Assembly (NCBI RefSeq): GCF_037126285.1
Contig: NZ_CP147012.1
Coordinates: 2,688,001 to 2,752,000, forward strand
Source: Bernardetia sp. MNP-M8
Lineage (GTDB): Bacteria > Bacteroidota > Bacteroidia > Cytophagales > Bernardetiaceae
Direction: 5' to 3'
Length of the DNA stretch: 64,000 nucleotides
Shown: positions 8,123 through 16,265 of the stretch, piece after piece
Position numbering within the stretch: the stretch's first letter is position 1
How the letters are laid out: each line of letters starts with the position of its first letter
The notes under the pieces: generated by a model
Told to the model about the DNA's origin: nothing
What the model saw: the letters and a program-made list of their open reading frames with translations, nothing else
Databases searched by the model: none
Translations under genes and position numbers: made by a program

Positions 8123-9226
8123 TTACTCTCCTCTCATCATAGCTGCAATTTCTTCATCTGTTAGTTCTAAATCTTGTGAAGACATAGAACCTAAGCTACC
8201 CATTCCTCCCATACTTTCCATTCCACCCCCAAAACTTTCTCTTCCCATACTACCTAATGTTTCTCGTCTTTTCATGTTATTTAGGGAAGCACCAATGTTT
8301 ACTAAAAAATCCATTTCTTTGAATATTTCATAAGGCTTTTCTGGATTGGTAATGTTTGCAAGATACGTATTAAACTCAAACATTGGTTTGTCGTAACGAA
8401 TGGCAACGTACATTTTTCTACCTTTAAATGAAAAATAAATAGGTTCTTCGATAGTTTGAGCAATTTCGACAGCTTTATCCATAAAATCTTCACTAATCAT
8501 TTTTTTAGCTTTTTTTCCATCTTTTGCATAGGCTGTAAAATAATCATTAAATTCTGGATGTTCTACATCTACAAATTCTCCGTGTTGTTCGTTTGCTTTT
8601 TTCGTTTCATATCCTAATCTTCCAAAACTTCCCTGTGAAGCATCAGGAATAATAATCATCTCTGGAAAGCTTTTACTGAGTGTCGAAACCATAAAAATAC
8701 CATCAAAAATTATGTGCCATTGACTAGAATCATTACCTTTTATATCTTCACTTTGCTCTTCCCAAGCAGCTTTTACTTCTGAAAATTGTACTTGTACACC
8801 ATCTTGACTTGTTGTTACCAAATCATCTCCACCATAAAAATCAGGTTCACGCTTAAATAGCTCACTATCTACAAAATCGCTATAGGAAACAAAGCCATCA
8901 GAGTTATAATCTCCTCTAGGAGCTACAAATTCTATTAACTTAGAATTGACTGTTTTTTTGTAACGTAACTGAATATCTCTTCTATCTGCTAGTTTTCGTA
9001 CTTGCCAAATTGCTCCTGCAATCAGAAAAACAGATAAAAGAATGACAACCCAAATAGCTAACAACTCCATAACAATCAAAACAAAGAGAACTATCAAAAT
9101 AGCTGCAAGAGCTATCACAATCCCGAATTGAAGAATATTACGCCAAGAAAGTTCTTTTTTGAGGTCTTCTAAATGAGGAAGTAAATCTTCATCAAAAAGA
9201 GCTTTAAATTCTGCAAAACTACGCAT
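8123..9226 (-). CDS. DUF3137 domain membrane protein
   Basis: 367-residue protein of unknown function. Residues about 30-72 form a hydrophobic hairpin (two membrane helices) followed by a soluble domain with SDLF-type repeats of DUF3137: FKREPDFYGGDDLVTT, VQVQFSEVKAAWEEQ, IIFDGIFMVSTLSKSF, and IYFSFKGRKMYVAIRYDKP. After this comes a Gly/Met/Ser-rich linker (MGRESFGGGMESMGGMGSLG) and a short acidic tail LTDEEIAAMMRGE. The family is widespread and uncharacterised. The ATG at 9226 is preceded 4 nt upstream by a 26-bp repeat that is also found at the same distance from the start of the gene at 50527. It sits upstream of DivIC on the same strand. Confidence 0.85.
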   Translation of the reverse strand: MRSFAEFKALFDEDLLPHLEDLKKELSWRNILQFGIVIALAAILIVLFVLIVMELLAIWVVILLSVFLIAGAIWQVRKLADRRDIQLRYKKTVNSKLIEFVAPRGDYNSDGFVSYSDFVDSELFKREPDFYGGDDLVTTSQDGVQVQFSEVKAAWEEQSEDIKGNDSSQWHIIFDGIFMVSTLSKSFPEMIIIPDASQGSFGRLGYETKKANEQHGEFVDVEHPEFNDYFTAYAKDGKKAKKMISEDFMDKAVEIAQTIEEPIYFSFKGRKMYVAIRYDKPMFEFNTYLANITNPEKPYEIFKEMDFLVNIGASLNNMKRRETLGSMGRESFGGGMESMGGMGSLGSMSSQDLELTDEEIAAMMRGE

Positions 9227-9233
9227 GAAGTTA

Positions 9234-9707
9234 ATTACGAATTAAAAATTACGAATTACGATTTTTCTACCAAAAAAAAATAATTCAGATAATAAAGGTT
9301 ATCACGGGTATTTTTGTATAATAGGCTTTCAGATTGTTGAATTTGATAAAATACTGTTTTTGATGCTTGGTACGCTGTTTCAAAAGTTTCACAATGTTTT
9401 TTGTATGTTCAACTATCTAGAGTTGAACGAAATGCTTCCTCAGAAGTGTGATTCAAGCAAATAAATCACGCTTCTGAGGAAGCGAAACATTCAGTTATGA
9501 GCAACTGAATGCACAACAAAATATAACAAAAATTTTAAAACAGTATACTTAAACTGAAAGTCTGAACTACATTAATACAAACCGTGATAAGGTTTAATAA
9601 AAATCAAGTAAATAAAGAGATGCGACTTTAAATTTTAAATTGTTTTTTACAAATAGATAATCATATTATCTGTACTGTTTTTCAGTTCGTAATTTTTAAT
9701 TCGTAAT
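9234..9707. repeat. 474-bp gene-free nested palindrome with three central hairpins
   Basis: Outermost arms 9234-9255 and 9686-9707 are an exact 22-bp inverted repeat. Inside, TTATCACGG/CCGTGATAA (9299-9307, 9582-9590), CTTTCAG/CTGAAAG (9326-9332, 9554-9560) and ATACTGTTTT/AAAACAGTAT (9351-9360, 9537-9546) pair in nested order. At the centre are three adjacent hairpins: 9407-9414/9421-9428 (8 bp), 9434-9453/9464-9483 (20 bp, one G-T), and 9488-9496/9503-9511 (9 bp). The layout is a long stem closing a three-arm structure. No open reading frame of note is present. It could be a non-autonomous mobile element or a structured RNA. The rest of the spacer to 10003 shows only a promoter-like element. 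Confidence 0.75.
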
Positions 9708-9895
9708 TCGTAATCGTTCTCTTGTTTCTAAATTTACTAAATAATAATTGAATTTAAGTGATTATTGTTCCCTTTTGCTCTATTTTATTTTTGGTTTTAT
9801 GAAGTTTACCGAGCAATTTAATTGCTTTATCGAGAGTTTTGTTTTGTTTGTGTCCTAAGTTTTGAGTATGTTTAGGGTAAACTAATTTTTTGCAT

Positions 9896-9903
9896 TAAAT
9901 TTG
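9896..9903 (+). promoter_or_regulatory. Candidate -7 element for the receiver-SpoIIE gene
   Basis: TAAATTTG matches the Bacteroidota -7 consensus TAnnTTTG exactly and lies 100 bp before the ATG at 10004. No TTG is visible at the expected 17-23 nt upstream, so support is partial. Confidence 0.4.
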
Positions 9904-10003
9904 CCTAAGTCTTACTATACTATTCATTAAAAAGATAAGATAAAAGACCATTTTTATAAATCTGTCTGAAGAAAATATACATCCTTATAAAATAAACTAC
10001 CCT

Positions 10004-11272
10004 ATGCCGACAATATTAATGGTTGTAGATGACGAACCAGATGTGCAGCTTTTGATGAAACAAAAATTCAGAAAGCAACTTCGCAATCATGAATATGAGT
10101 TTATTTTTGCTGCCAATGGTACTGAAGCCCTTGACAAACTAAAAGATAATCCGAATATTGATGTTATTTTATGCGATGTAAATATGCCTGAAATGGACGG
10201 AATTACGCTGCTTTCAAAAACAAAAGTAGTGAATCCAACTGTTCAGACAGTTATCGTTTCGGCGTATGGAGATATGAGAAATATCAGAAGAGCAATGAAT
10301 AATGGTGCATTTGATTTTGTAACAAAGCCAATTAATTTTAATGATTTGGGTGCAACAATTGCAAAGACAATAAAACATGTACAACGCCTAAAAGAATCTA
10401 TCACAGAAAAAGAACAATTACACCAAAAATTAGAACGATATAGTAGAGATTTGGAGCAGACAATAGAGGAAAGAACAAATGAAATTACAGTTCAGAAAGA
10501 AATTATTGAAGCCAAAAATCAAAGTATCACAGAGAGTATCAATTATGCCAAGCGAATTCAAGATGCTGCTTTGCCTCGTGTAGAAGAAATTAAAGAATCA
10601 ATTCCAGACTCATTTATTTATTTCAAACCTCGTGATATTGTAAGTGGAGATTTTTATTGGTTTTTAAAGGAAGGAAACAAAATTGTCGTAACGGCTGCCG
10701 ATTGTACAGGACATGGAGTGCCAGGTGCATTTATGTCATTAATTGGAAATGATTTATTGAATGAGATTGTAAGTGCTAGAGGAGTCATAGAATCAGATAA
10801 AATATTAAACGAACTGCACGATAGCGTTAGAAAAGCATTACGACAAGAAGAAAATAAAAGTCGTGATGGAATGGATTTGGCTCTTTGTGTGATTGATTTA
10901 GAAAACAAAAAACTACAATTTTCAGGAGCAAAAAATCCTTTAGTCTATTTCAAAAATGGAGAAATGACCTTAATAAAAGGAGATAAATATCCAATTGGAG
11001 GCGTTCAATTTCAATTAGATAGAAATTATACTCGTCATGAAGTAGATTTGAGTGAACCTATCATGTTGTATCTTTTTTCTGATGGTTATCAAGACCAGTT
11101 TGGAGGAGAAAAGTCAGAAAAATTTATGAGCAAAAACTTTAGAGCTCTCTTGAAAGAAATTCATGAAAAACCAGTCGAAGAGCAAAAACAAATCTTAGAT
11201 GAGGAGTTTAAGACATGGAAAGGTGATCGTTCTCAAATTGACGATATTTTGGTAATGGGAATGCGTTTTTAG
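10004..11272 (+). CDS. Response regulator with SpoIIE (PP2C-type) phosphatase output
   Basis: 422-residue cytosolic protein. Residues 4-125 are a CheY-like receiver: acidic pair D9-D10, phosphoacceptor D58 in LCDVNMPEMDG, switch Ser86 and Lys108 in VTKP. A coiled coil (about 130-185, ending SITESINYAKRIQDAALP) links it to a SpoIIE-type phosphatase domain (about 205-422) with RDIVSGDFYWF, DCTGHGVPGAFMS, SRDGMDLALCV and SQIDDILVMG. Phosphorylation of the receiver by an unseen kinase probably gates dephosphorylation of a Ser/Thr-phosphorylated partner, as in RsbU/RssB-like partner-switching systems. The output domain and linker are close paralogues of the C-terminus of the gene at 1816. A strong bidirectional terminator follows at once. 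Confidence 0.95.
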   Translation: MPTILMVVDDEPDVQLLMKQKFRKQLRNHEYEFIFAANGTEALDKLKDNPNIDVILCDVNMPEMDGITLLSKTKVVNPTVQTVIVSAYGDMRNIRRAMNNGAFDFVTKPINFNDLGATIAKTIKHVQRLKESITEKEQLHQKLERYSRDLEQTIEERTNEITVQKEIIEAKNQSITESINYAKRIQDAALPRVEEIKESIPDSFIYFKPRDIVSGDFYWFLKEGNKIVVTAADCTGHGVPGAFMSLIGNDLLNEIVSARGVIESDKILNELHDSVRKALRQEENKSRDGMDLALCVIDLENKKLQFSGAKNPLVYFKNGEMTLIKGDKYPIGGVQFQLDRNYTRHEVDLSEPIMLYLFSDGYQDQFGGEKSEKFMSKNFRALLKEIHEKPVEEQKQILDEEFKTWKGDRSQIDDILVMGMRF

Positions 11273-11288
11273 AAAAAATAATACAAAC

Positions 11289-11323
11289 AAAAAAGCTATC
11301 AAAATAGAATTGATAGCTTTTTT
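11289..11323. terminator. Bidirectional intrinsic terminator
   Basis: Stem 11289-11302 pairs perfectly with 11310-11323 (core AGCTATCAA/TTGATAGCT) and is flanked by A and T runs, so it can serve both the phosphatase gene on the left and the convergent lipoprotein gene on the right. Confidence 0.9.
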
Positions 11324-11344
11324 CATGAAGTAAATTTATCAAAT

Positions 11345-11878
11345 TTAACACCCACATTCTCCTATAAAACTTTCTTTTACACTTTTACCTTCTTGATTGG
11401 TTACTTTTAAAGTTCCTGTGTAAAGAAAAGTTTCATCTCCATTTTGGCTTTCTCTTTCTGTCTCTGTTTCTAGCGTATAGTTGTGTGTTGCATTTTCACT
11501 TTTATAGGTATTTTTATAATGTGTTTCTGTAACCATTTCAGAATTTGTTTGTACAAATTTTACCAACACGCCATCAATTTTCACAAAAGCTATTTTTTCA
11601 TAGTTGTCCATATAGCTATATTTTTTTCCTCCTTTAAAATCAGCTTCATTTTTTGAAAAATAACAAGAACAACCATCTATTTCTGGTGGGAAATCGGAAA
11701 AAGTATCAATACTGAAAGCAGGTTCTTCTACTATTTCTTCTTCAATAATTTCCTCTCTTAATATAGAGGTTTCGGTAGTGGAGTCTACATCAGAGGTGGT
11801 TGTCTCTTTTTTTGAGTTACAAGCTGTAAATAATAGTATAGAAAAACAGAATAAGATTTTTTTTAATAAAGTATTCAT
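11345..11878 (-). CDS. Hypothetical lipoprotein
   Basis: About 177 residues from the ATG at 11878. I prefer that internal start because it gives a clean lipoprotein signal (MNTLLKKILFCFSILLFTAC) and because a promoter at 11897-11926 would start transcription close to or after the alternative ATG at 11899. After the lipobox Cys is a Glu/Thr-rich stretch, then a soluble domain with EIDGCSCYFSKNEADFKGGK and a Cys-rich end (GECGC). I do not recognise the family. The pattern 'CSCYFS...F....Y' looks like a small secreted Bacteroidota domain of unknown function. Likely anchored in the inner leaflet of the outer membrane. It is convergent with the receiver-SpoIIE gene. Confidence 0.75.
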   Translation of the reverse strand: MNTLLKKILFCFSILLFTACNSKKETTTSDVDSTTETSILREEIIEEEIVEEPAFSIDTFSDFPPEIDGCSCYFSKNEADFKGGKKYSYMDNYEKIAFVKIDGVLVKFVQTNSEMVTETHYKNTYKSENATHNYTLETETERESQNGDETFLYTGTLKVTNQEGKSVKESFIGECGC

Positions 11879-11896
11879 AGGTATAAATAGTAAAAG

Positions 11897-11926
11897 CAAA
11901 AATAATTTTCAATGATATAATAACAA
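11897..11926 (-). promoter_or_regulatory. Bacteroidota-type promoter for the lipoprotein gene
   Basis: Minus strand: -7 element TATTTTTG (11904-11897) and a -33 TTG (11926-11924) separated by exactly 19 nt, the spacing typical of the Bacteroidota primary sigma factor. It lies about 20 nt before the ATG at 11878. Confidence 0.6.
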
Positions 11927-11999
11927 GATAAGAATTTATCAAAACTAAAAGCAAAATAATTTGTTTTTATGTTTTCACAAAGGAATCAAATTATCAACT

Positions 12000-12905
12000 A
12001 TGAACTCAATTAGTATTTTAGGCTGTGGATGGCTTGGATTAGAAACAGCTAAATTTTGTATAGAAAAAAAACAAAAAGTAAATGGATCCACTACCTCTAC
12101 AGAAAAAATAGAAATTTTAGAAAAAGAAGGAATAAAGCCATTTCATTTGGAATTGAATGAAGAAAAAATAAAATCAGCTAATTCTAATGACTTTTTTCAA
12201 GATTTTTTCGAAACAGATATTTGTTTAATAAACATACCACCACCAAGAGAAAATAAAGAATTCTATAAAACTCAAATGGAATTTATCAAAAATCATTTGT
12301 TAGAAAATAAAAAAGCAACTAAAAAAGTGATTTTTATTAGTTCTACGTCTATTTATAAAGACTCAACTTTTCCATTGTCTGCATCGACGATAAAAGAATC
12401 TTTTGAAAATGATGTGCAAAATGTAGAGGAGGCAAATCGGAAAGATATTTTTGAAGCTGAAAATGTGTTTATAGAAGCCAGTAAAAAAACAGATTTAGAA
12501 GTCGTTATTTTACGAGCAGGTGGACTTATGGGAGGTAAAAGAGTGGCAGGAAAGTATTTTGCAGGTAAAAAGGACTTAAATACAGGTCATATTCCTGTAA
12601 ATTTCATACATAGAAAGGATTTGATAAACATTATTTCTCTAGTTGCTGAAAAAATAAGTGAAGATAGGCTTTTTAACGACACAAACACTAACAGTTTTGA
12701 GGTATTCAATGCAGTCTGTCCGATTCATCCAATTCGTAAAAAAGTCTATGAAAAGAATGCAATAGAGTATAATTTTGAATCTCCTACATTTTCAAATGAT
12801 GAACAAATGATTGATTATAAGATAATTAACTCAAAAAAAATACAAGAAAAGTTAGGATATGAATTTATCTATCCCAATCCGTTATATTTTCCAGTAGAAA
12901 GTTAA
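12000..12905 (+). CDS. NAD(P)-dependent epimerase/dehydratase-like protein (YeeZ type)
   Basis: 301-residue cytosolic SDR-superfamily protein from the ATG at 12000. Upstream in-frame TTG codons are ignored because the Rossmann motif must be near the N-terminus. It opens MNSISILGCGWLGLETAKF, with GxGxxG, and shows a conserved strand INIPPP, the segment VIFISSTSIYK, and RAGGLMGGKR. The typical YxxxK catalytic pair is not clear, as is usual for the YeeZ-like branch, whose substrate is unknown. It is divergent from the lipoprotein gene at 11878 with a short shared intergenic region. Fold assignment is secure; reaction is unassigned. Confidence 0.82.
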   Translation: MNSISILGCGWLGLETAKFCIEKKQKVNGSTTSTEKIEILEKEGIKPFHLELNEEKIKSANSNDFFQDFFETDICLINIPPPRENKEFYKTQMEFIKNHLLENKKATKKVIFISSTSIYKDSTFPLSASTIKESFENDVQNVEEANRKDIFEAENVFIEASKKTDLEVVILRAGGLMGGKRVAGKYFAGKKDLNTGHIPVNFIHRKDLINIISLVAEKISEDRLFNDTNTNSFEVFNAVCPIHPIRKKVYEKNAIEYNFESPTFSNDEQMIDYKIINSKKIQEKLGYEFIYPNPLYFPVES

Positions 12906-13009
12906 ATTAAAGTTTTTTTGATAAATAAACTATTTAAAAGGTACTTCAAAATGATAAAATCTATTGTTATATAAAAGTCCTGTTTTTCGATAAAAGTCAT
13001 TTAAAAACT

Positions 13010-13017
13010 TAACTTTG
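13010..13017 (+). promoter_or_regulatory. Candidate -7 element for the small lipoprotein gene
   Basis: TAACTTTG fits TAnnTTTG and lies about 120 bp before the ATG at 13137. The triplet 19 nt upstream is close to, but not, TTG (TTC region). Confidence 0.4.
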
Positions 13018-13136
13018 TGTTAATCTATATTTATTCATTCCCTTAAAGTGAATAAATAAAAACTCATAAAATTGTGAAATGATTTATATTCATTATAAAG
13101 CCATCTTCCAAAACTACTCACTAGACTAATTTTTTT

Positions 13137-13316
13137 ATGAAACTCAAAAAACTAATTCTTTTACAGCTAACTCTTTTCTTAGGTCTGGCAATCATGGTTG
13201 CTTGTGAACGTAACGAAGAATGTGCTTTAAGTGCTGCACCGAAAGTTAAAAAAGATTCAAAAAAAATAGAAGTTTCTCATTATTCAGTTACTTCCACTAC
13301 TCCAACTATTAAATAA
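13137..13316 (+). CDS. Very small lipoprotein (59 residues)
   Basis: Short open reading frame read directly from the sequence: MKLKKLILLQLTLFLGLAIM followed by VACERNEEC. The first 24 residues form a typical signal peptide with two N-terminal lysines, a hydrophobic core and a lipobox-like VAC, so the mature product would be a lipidated peptide of about 35 residues. The mature part is basic, with KVKKDSKKIEV, and ends in a Ser/Thr-rich tail. It has its own promoter-like element at 13010 and a strong terminator at 13409, which together argue that it is expressed and not a chance frame. No family is recognised. Confidence 0.65.
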   Translation: MKLKKLILLQLTLFLGLAIMVACERNEECALSAAPKVKKDSKKIEVSHYSVTSTTPTIK

Positions 13317-13408
13317 CATTCAAACGCTACTAATCAGTTATTTAATTCTATATCCCCTTTTTAGTTATTAAAGAAATTTGATTTTGTAGCGTTTTGATTT
13401 TACTACAG

Positions 13409-13458
13409 CCTTATTCCGATTCTGTATTTTTAGATACAAGTCAGAATAAGGTTTTTTT
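13409..13458 (+). terminator. Intrinsic terminator after the small lipoprotein
   Basis: CCTTATTCCGA at 13409-13419 pairs with TCAGAATAAGG at 13441-13451 (one G-T pair), followed by seven T residues. Classic rho-independent layout with a 21-nt loop. Confidence 0.85.
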
Positions 13459-13542
13459 ATGCAACTTCATGTGTAGTATTTATTTTATTGTAATATTTTT
13501 TTGCCTAATTTGAGGGTCAATTATAAATAAACCTAGAATAAA

Positions 13543-15081
13543 ATGATAGCTAAAACTTTTGGAGCATCCGTAGTTGGTGTAGAAGCAAATATTATAACAA
13601 TAGAAGTAAATGTAATCAAAGGAACAAAAATAGTAATTGTTGGTCTTGCTGATAGTGCTGTCAAGGAAAGCGAACAGCGTGTAGAATCTGCTGTTAAGCA
13701 ATTAGGTTTTCGTATTCCTCGTCAGAAAGTAGTTGTTAATCTTGCGCCTGCTGATGTTAGAAAAGAAGGTTCGGCTTATGATTTGCCAATTGCGTTAGGT
13801 CTTTTAGTTGCTTCTGACCAAATTACTGCTCCTAACTTTGATAAATATATTGTGTTGGGAGAACTTGCTCTTGATGGAAAATTGCGTCCTATTCGTGGCG
13901 TTCTCTCTATTGCAATTGAAGCTAGAAAGCAGGGTTTCAAAGGATTTGTTTTGCCTAAAGAAAATGCAAAAGAGGCAGCTATCGTAAATAACCTAGATAT
14001 TATTCCTGTCGAAACATTAGAAGAAGCCGTCGGTTTTTTTGAAGACGAACTAAATATAGAACCATTAAAAATAGATACAAGAGAAATTTTTGCTCAACAA
14101 AAAAATGAGTACGAAGCTGATTTTGCAGACGTACAAGGGCAAGAGAATATAAAACGTGCTTTAGAAATTGCAGCAGCAGGAGGACATAACGTAATTATGA
14201 TTGGACCACCAGGTGCAGGAAAAACAATGCTTGCCAAACGCTTATCTTCTATTTTACCTCCTCTTACTTTATATGAAGCCTTAGAAACAACCAAAATTCA
14301 TTCTGTTTCTGGACATTTAGGAGAAAATGCTGCCTTAGTAGCTACTCGTCCCTACCGTTCGCCTCATCATACAATTAGTGATGTTGCTTTGGTGGGTGGT
14401 GGAGGAAATCCTCAACCAGGAGAAATTTCACTTGCTCATAATGGCGTTTTGTTTTTAGATGAATTGCCTGAATACAAACGTTCTGTTTTGGAAGTATTGC
14501 GTCAGCCTTTAGAAGATAGAAAAGTTATTATCTCAAGAGCCAAAGTCTCTGTAGAATTTCCTTGTAATTTCATGCTTATTGCCAGTATGAATCCGTGTCC
14601 ATGTGGATATTATAACCATCCAGAAAAAGAATGTGTCTGTGGAACAGGCATTGTGCATCGATATTTGAACAAAATTAGTGGTCCTTTATTAGATAGAATT
14701 GATTTACATGTAGAGGTAACACCTGTTTCTTTTGATGAAATGACAGCGAATAGAAAGGCTGAAAGTAGTGAAGAAATACGAAATCGTGTTATCAAGGCAA
14801 GAAAAGTACAAGAAGAACGCTTTAAAGTGATAGATTCTGTACATTCAAATGCTATGATGCCTTCTCAAATGGTGAAAAAGATTTGTAAGATAGATGAAAC
14901 TAGCAAAATTCTTTTAAAAAATGCAATGGAAAGATTAGGACTTTCAGCAAGAGCTTATGATAGGATTTTGAAAGTAGCTAGAACAATTGCAGACCTTCAA
15001 GATAGTCAAAATATACAGACTGCACACATTGCAGAGGCAATTCAGTTCAGAAGTTTAGATAGAAGTGACTGGGTTTCCTAA
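13543..15081 (+). CDS. YifB/ComM-type Mg-chelatase-like AAA+ ATPase
   Basis: 512-residue cytosolic protein with the full YifB layout. The N-terminal lon-protease-like fold (residues 1-170; VEVNVIKGTKIVIVGLADSA, LAPADVRKEGSAYDLPIALG) is followed by an AAA+ domain with Walker A GPPGAGKT at 221-228 and Walker B in NGVLFLDELPEY. A Cys-rich segment follows (SMNPCPCGYYNHPEKECVCG), then the C-terminal Mg-chelatase domain with SARAYDRILKVARTIADL. In transformable bacteria ComM is a hexameric branch-migration helicase that extends recombination during natural transformation. YifB is also widespread in non-transformable species. No other competence gene is in the window. The ATG at 13543 agrees with the family's usual N-terminus. 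Confidence 0.95.
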   Translation: MIAKTFGASVVGVEANIITIEVNVIKGTKIVIVGLADSAVKESEQRVESAVKQLGFRIPRQKVVVNLAPADVRKEGSAYDLPIALGLLVASDQITAPNFDKYIVLGELALDGKLRPIRGVLSIAIEARKQGFKGFVLPKENAKEAAIVNNLDIIPVETLEEAVGFFEDELNIEPLKIDTREIFAQQKNEYEADFADVQGQENIKRALEIAAAGGHNVIMIGPPGAGKTMLAKRLSSILPPLTLYEALETTKIHSVSGHLGENAALVATRPYRSPHHTISDVALVGGGGNPQPGEISLAHNGVLFLDELPEYKRSVLEVLRQPLEDRKVIISRAKVSVEFPCNFMLIASMNPCPCGYYNHPEKECVCGTGIVHRYLNKISGPLLDRIDLHVEVTPVSFDEMTANRKAESSEEIRNRVIKARKVQEERFKVIDSVHSNAMMPSQMVKKICKIDETSKILLKNAMERLGLSARAYDRILKVARTIADLQDSQNIQTAHIAEAIQFRSLDRSDWVS

Positions 15082-15461
15082 TTTATAAAGTAAGTTTATA
15101 GGTGTTTTATGATTGTATTAAGTAAAGATTAAATCTAAAAAAACAACTGACCGTTGGTCATTGTTTAAACAGTACGTGTAAAATTCAAAAAAGTTTGCAT
15201 AAAAAGGACTTTTTTTTGAGTAATTTTTTAGTGTGTATGTAAGAATAAAGTGAAGATTGCAGTTTCAGAATAAAGTATAAATTACATTGGTTATATAGAG
15301 ACCAGATTCTGCAAAAAGGTTTAAATACAGAATTTATTTTGGTAAAAAGGCTATTTTACTTTAGTGTCAAAAAGACAATACCCTGAAAAACAATTAGTTA
15401 GAATTTGGATAAGTGAATGATAAGGTCTTACCTTTGCACTCTTTCACCATCAAATCTAAAT
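15082..15461. other. 380-bp spacer with an operator-like palindrome
   Basis: Between YifB and the lysozyme gene. The only notable element is TGACCGTTGGTCA at 15148-15160, a 5-bp perfect dyad with a 3-nt centre. The dyad extends imperfectly into AACAA/TTGTT on both sides, so it could be a repressor operator. No matching regulator gene lies beside it and no good -7 element was found. Confidence 0.35.
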
Positions 15462-16103
15462 ATGAGATATGTCAAAATAGTTACTTTATCAATTTTTGTT
15501 TTATTCATTACATCGTTTAATTCGTCTTATAACTCACCAGTCCTTCAACCGACTACTAGTTTTGAAGAAGATGAAAATGAAGAAATCACAGAGGATGAGA
15601 TAAGCACCCATTACACATGGGATAGTCTTGTTACTCGCATCAAAAGTAGAGAAGGACTAATGTTAGAGCCTTATAATTGTGCAGCAGGTTATCTTACCAT
15701 CGGCTATGGTCATTTGATCACCGAAAAAGATAGCGTACTTTTAGGAGGCATTACCGAGCAGCAAGCAGATTCTTTATTACGTAAAGATTTGAATTACTCT
15801 AAAAAATGGGTAAAGAGAAATCTAAAACTTAAAGGAACAAAATTAATAGCAATTACTAATTTTTGCTTTGCTTTCGGAACTTCCAAACTTTATCGTAGTA
15901 CGTTGTATAAAAAAATACAAAATAAGGAAAAGATAAACGAGGAAATTTTGCGTTGGGTCAATATTAATGGTTCGCCAAACTCCAACTTGCAAGAAGAGCG
16001 TGAATTTGAATTATGGCTATATACAGCTAATGATAAGAAAACAAATTCAAATCAAAGTTTGAGTCAGAATAATATTTTGAAATCTGAAAGTCAGATGAAT
16101 TAA
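15462..16103 (+). CDS. GH24-family lysozyme (T4-type), exported
   Basis: 213 residues from the ATG at 15462, chosen because it gives a clean signal peptide (MRYVKIVTLSIFVLFITSF). The catalytic domain shows the GH24 triad pattern E-8 residues-D/C-5 residues-T exactly: E64 in SREG, C73 in YNCAAG, T79 in LTIGYGH. The rest of the domain follows, with LLRKDLNYSKKWVKRNLKL and a shortened FGTSKLYRSTLYKKI segment. Muramidases of this family hydrolyse peptidoglycan between MurNAc and GlcNAc. Chromosomal exported copies may remodel the wall or be phage remnants, but no phage genes are adjacent. The linker of acidic residues between signal and domain (EEDENEEITEDE) is unusual. The last 30 residues are Asn/Ser-rich and low-complexity. 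Confidence 0.88.
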   Translation: MRYVKIVTLSIFVLFITSFNSSYNSPVLQPTTSFEEDENEEITEDEISTHYTWDSLVTRIKSREGLMLEPYNCAAGYLTIGYGHLITEKDSVLLGGITEQQADSLLRKDLNYSKKWVKRNLKLKGTKLIAITNFCFAFGTSKLYRSTLYKKIQNKEKINEEILRWVNINGSPNSNLQEEREFELWLYTANDKKTNSNQSLSQNNILKSESQMN

Positions 16104-16209
16104 ATAATTCAAACTCAAAAATGCTCCACTAAAAACACACATTACTTCCAAAACCTATTCACTTTTTCACTATCCCATTTGATAGTTTAAAATAGGTTCT
16201 AATAATTTT

Positions 16210-16258
16210 AAAAGCCATTTATCACAAAGTTAGATACTTTAGTATAGATGGCTTTTTT
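16210..16258. terminator. Terminator between convergent genes
   Basis: AAAAGCCAT (16210-16218) pairs with ATGGCTTTT (16248-16256) and is followed by more T residues; the A-run on the other side makes it usable from both strands. The loop is long (29 nt). Confidence 0.65.
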
Positions 16259-16265
16259 GTGCTTT

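Noticed and set aside
9434-9483. 20-bp hairpin as an ordinary transcription terminator
   Set aside because: No T-run follows on either strand, no gene ends into it, and it is the centre of a much larger nested structure.
11961-11999. TTG-initiated N-terminal extension of the epimerase-like gene
   Set aside because: It would place 13 non-conserved residues before the Rossmann motif; the ATG at 12000 gives the normal start.
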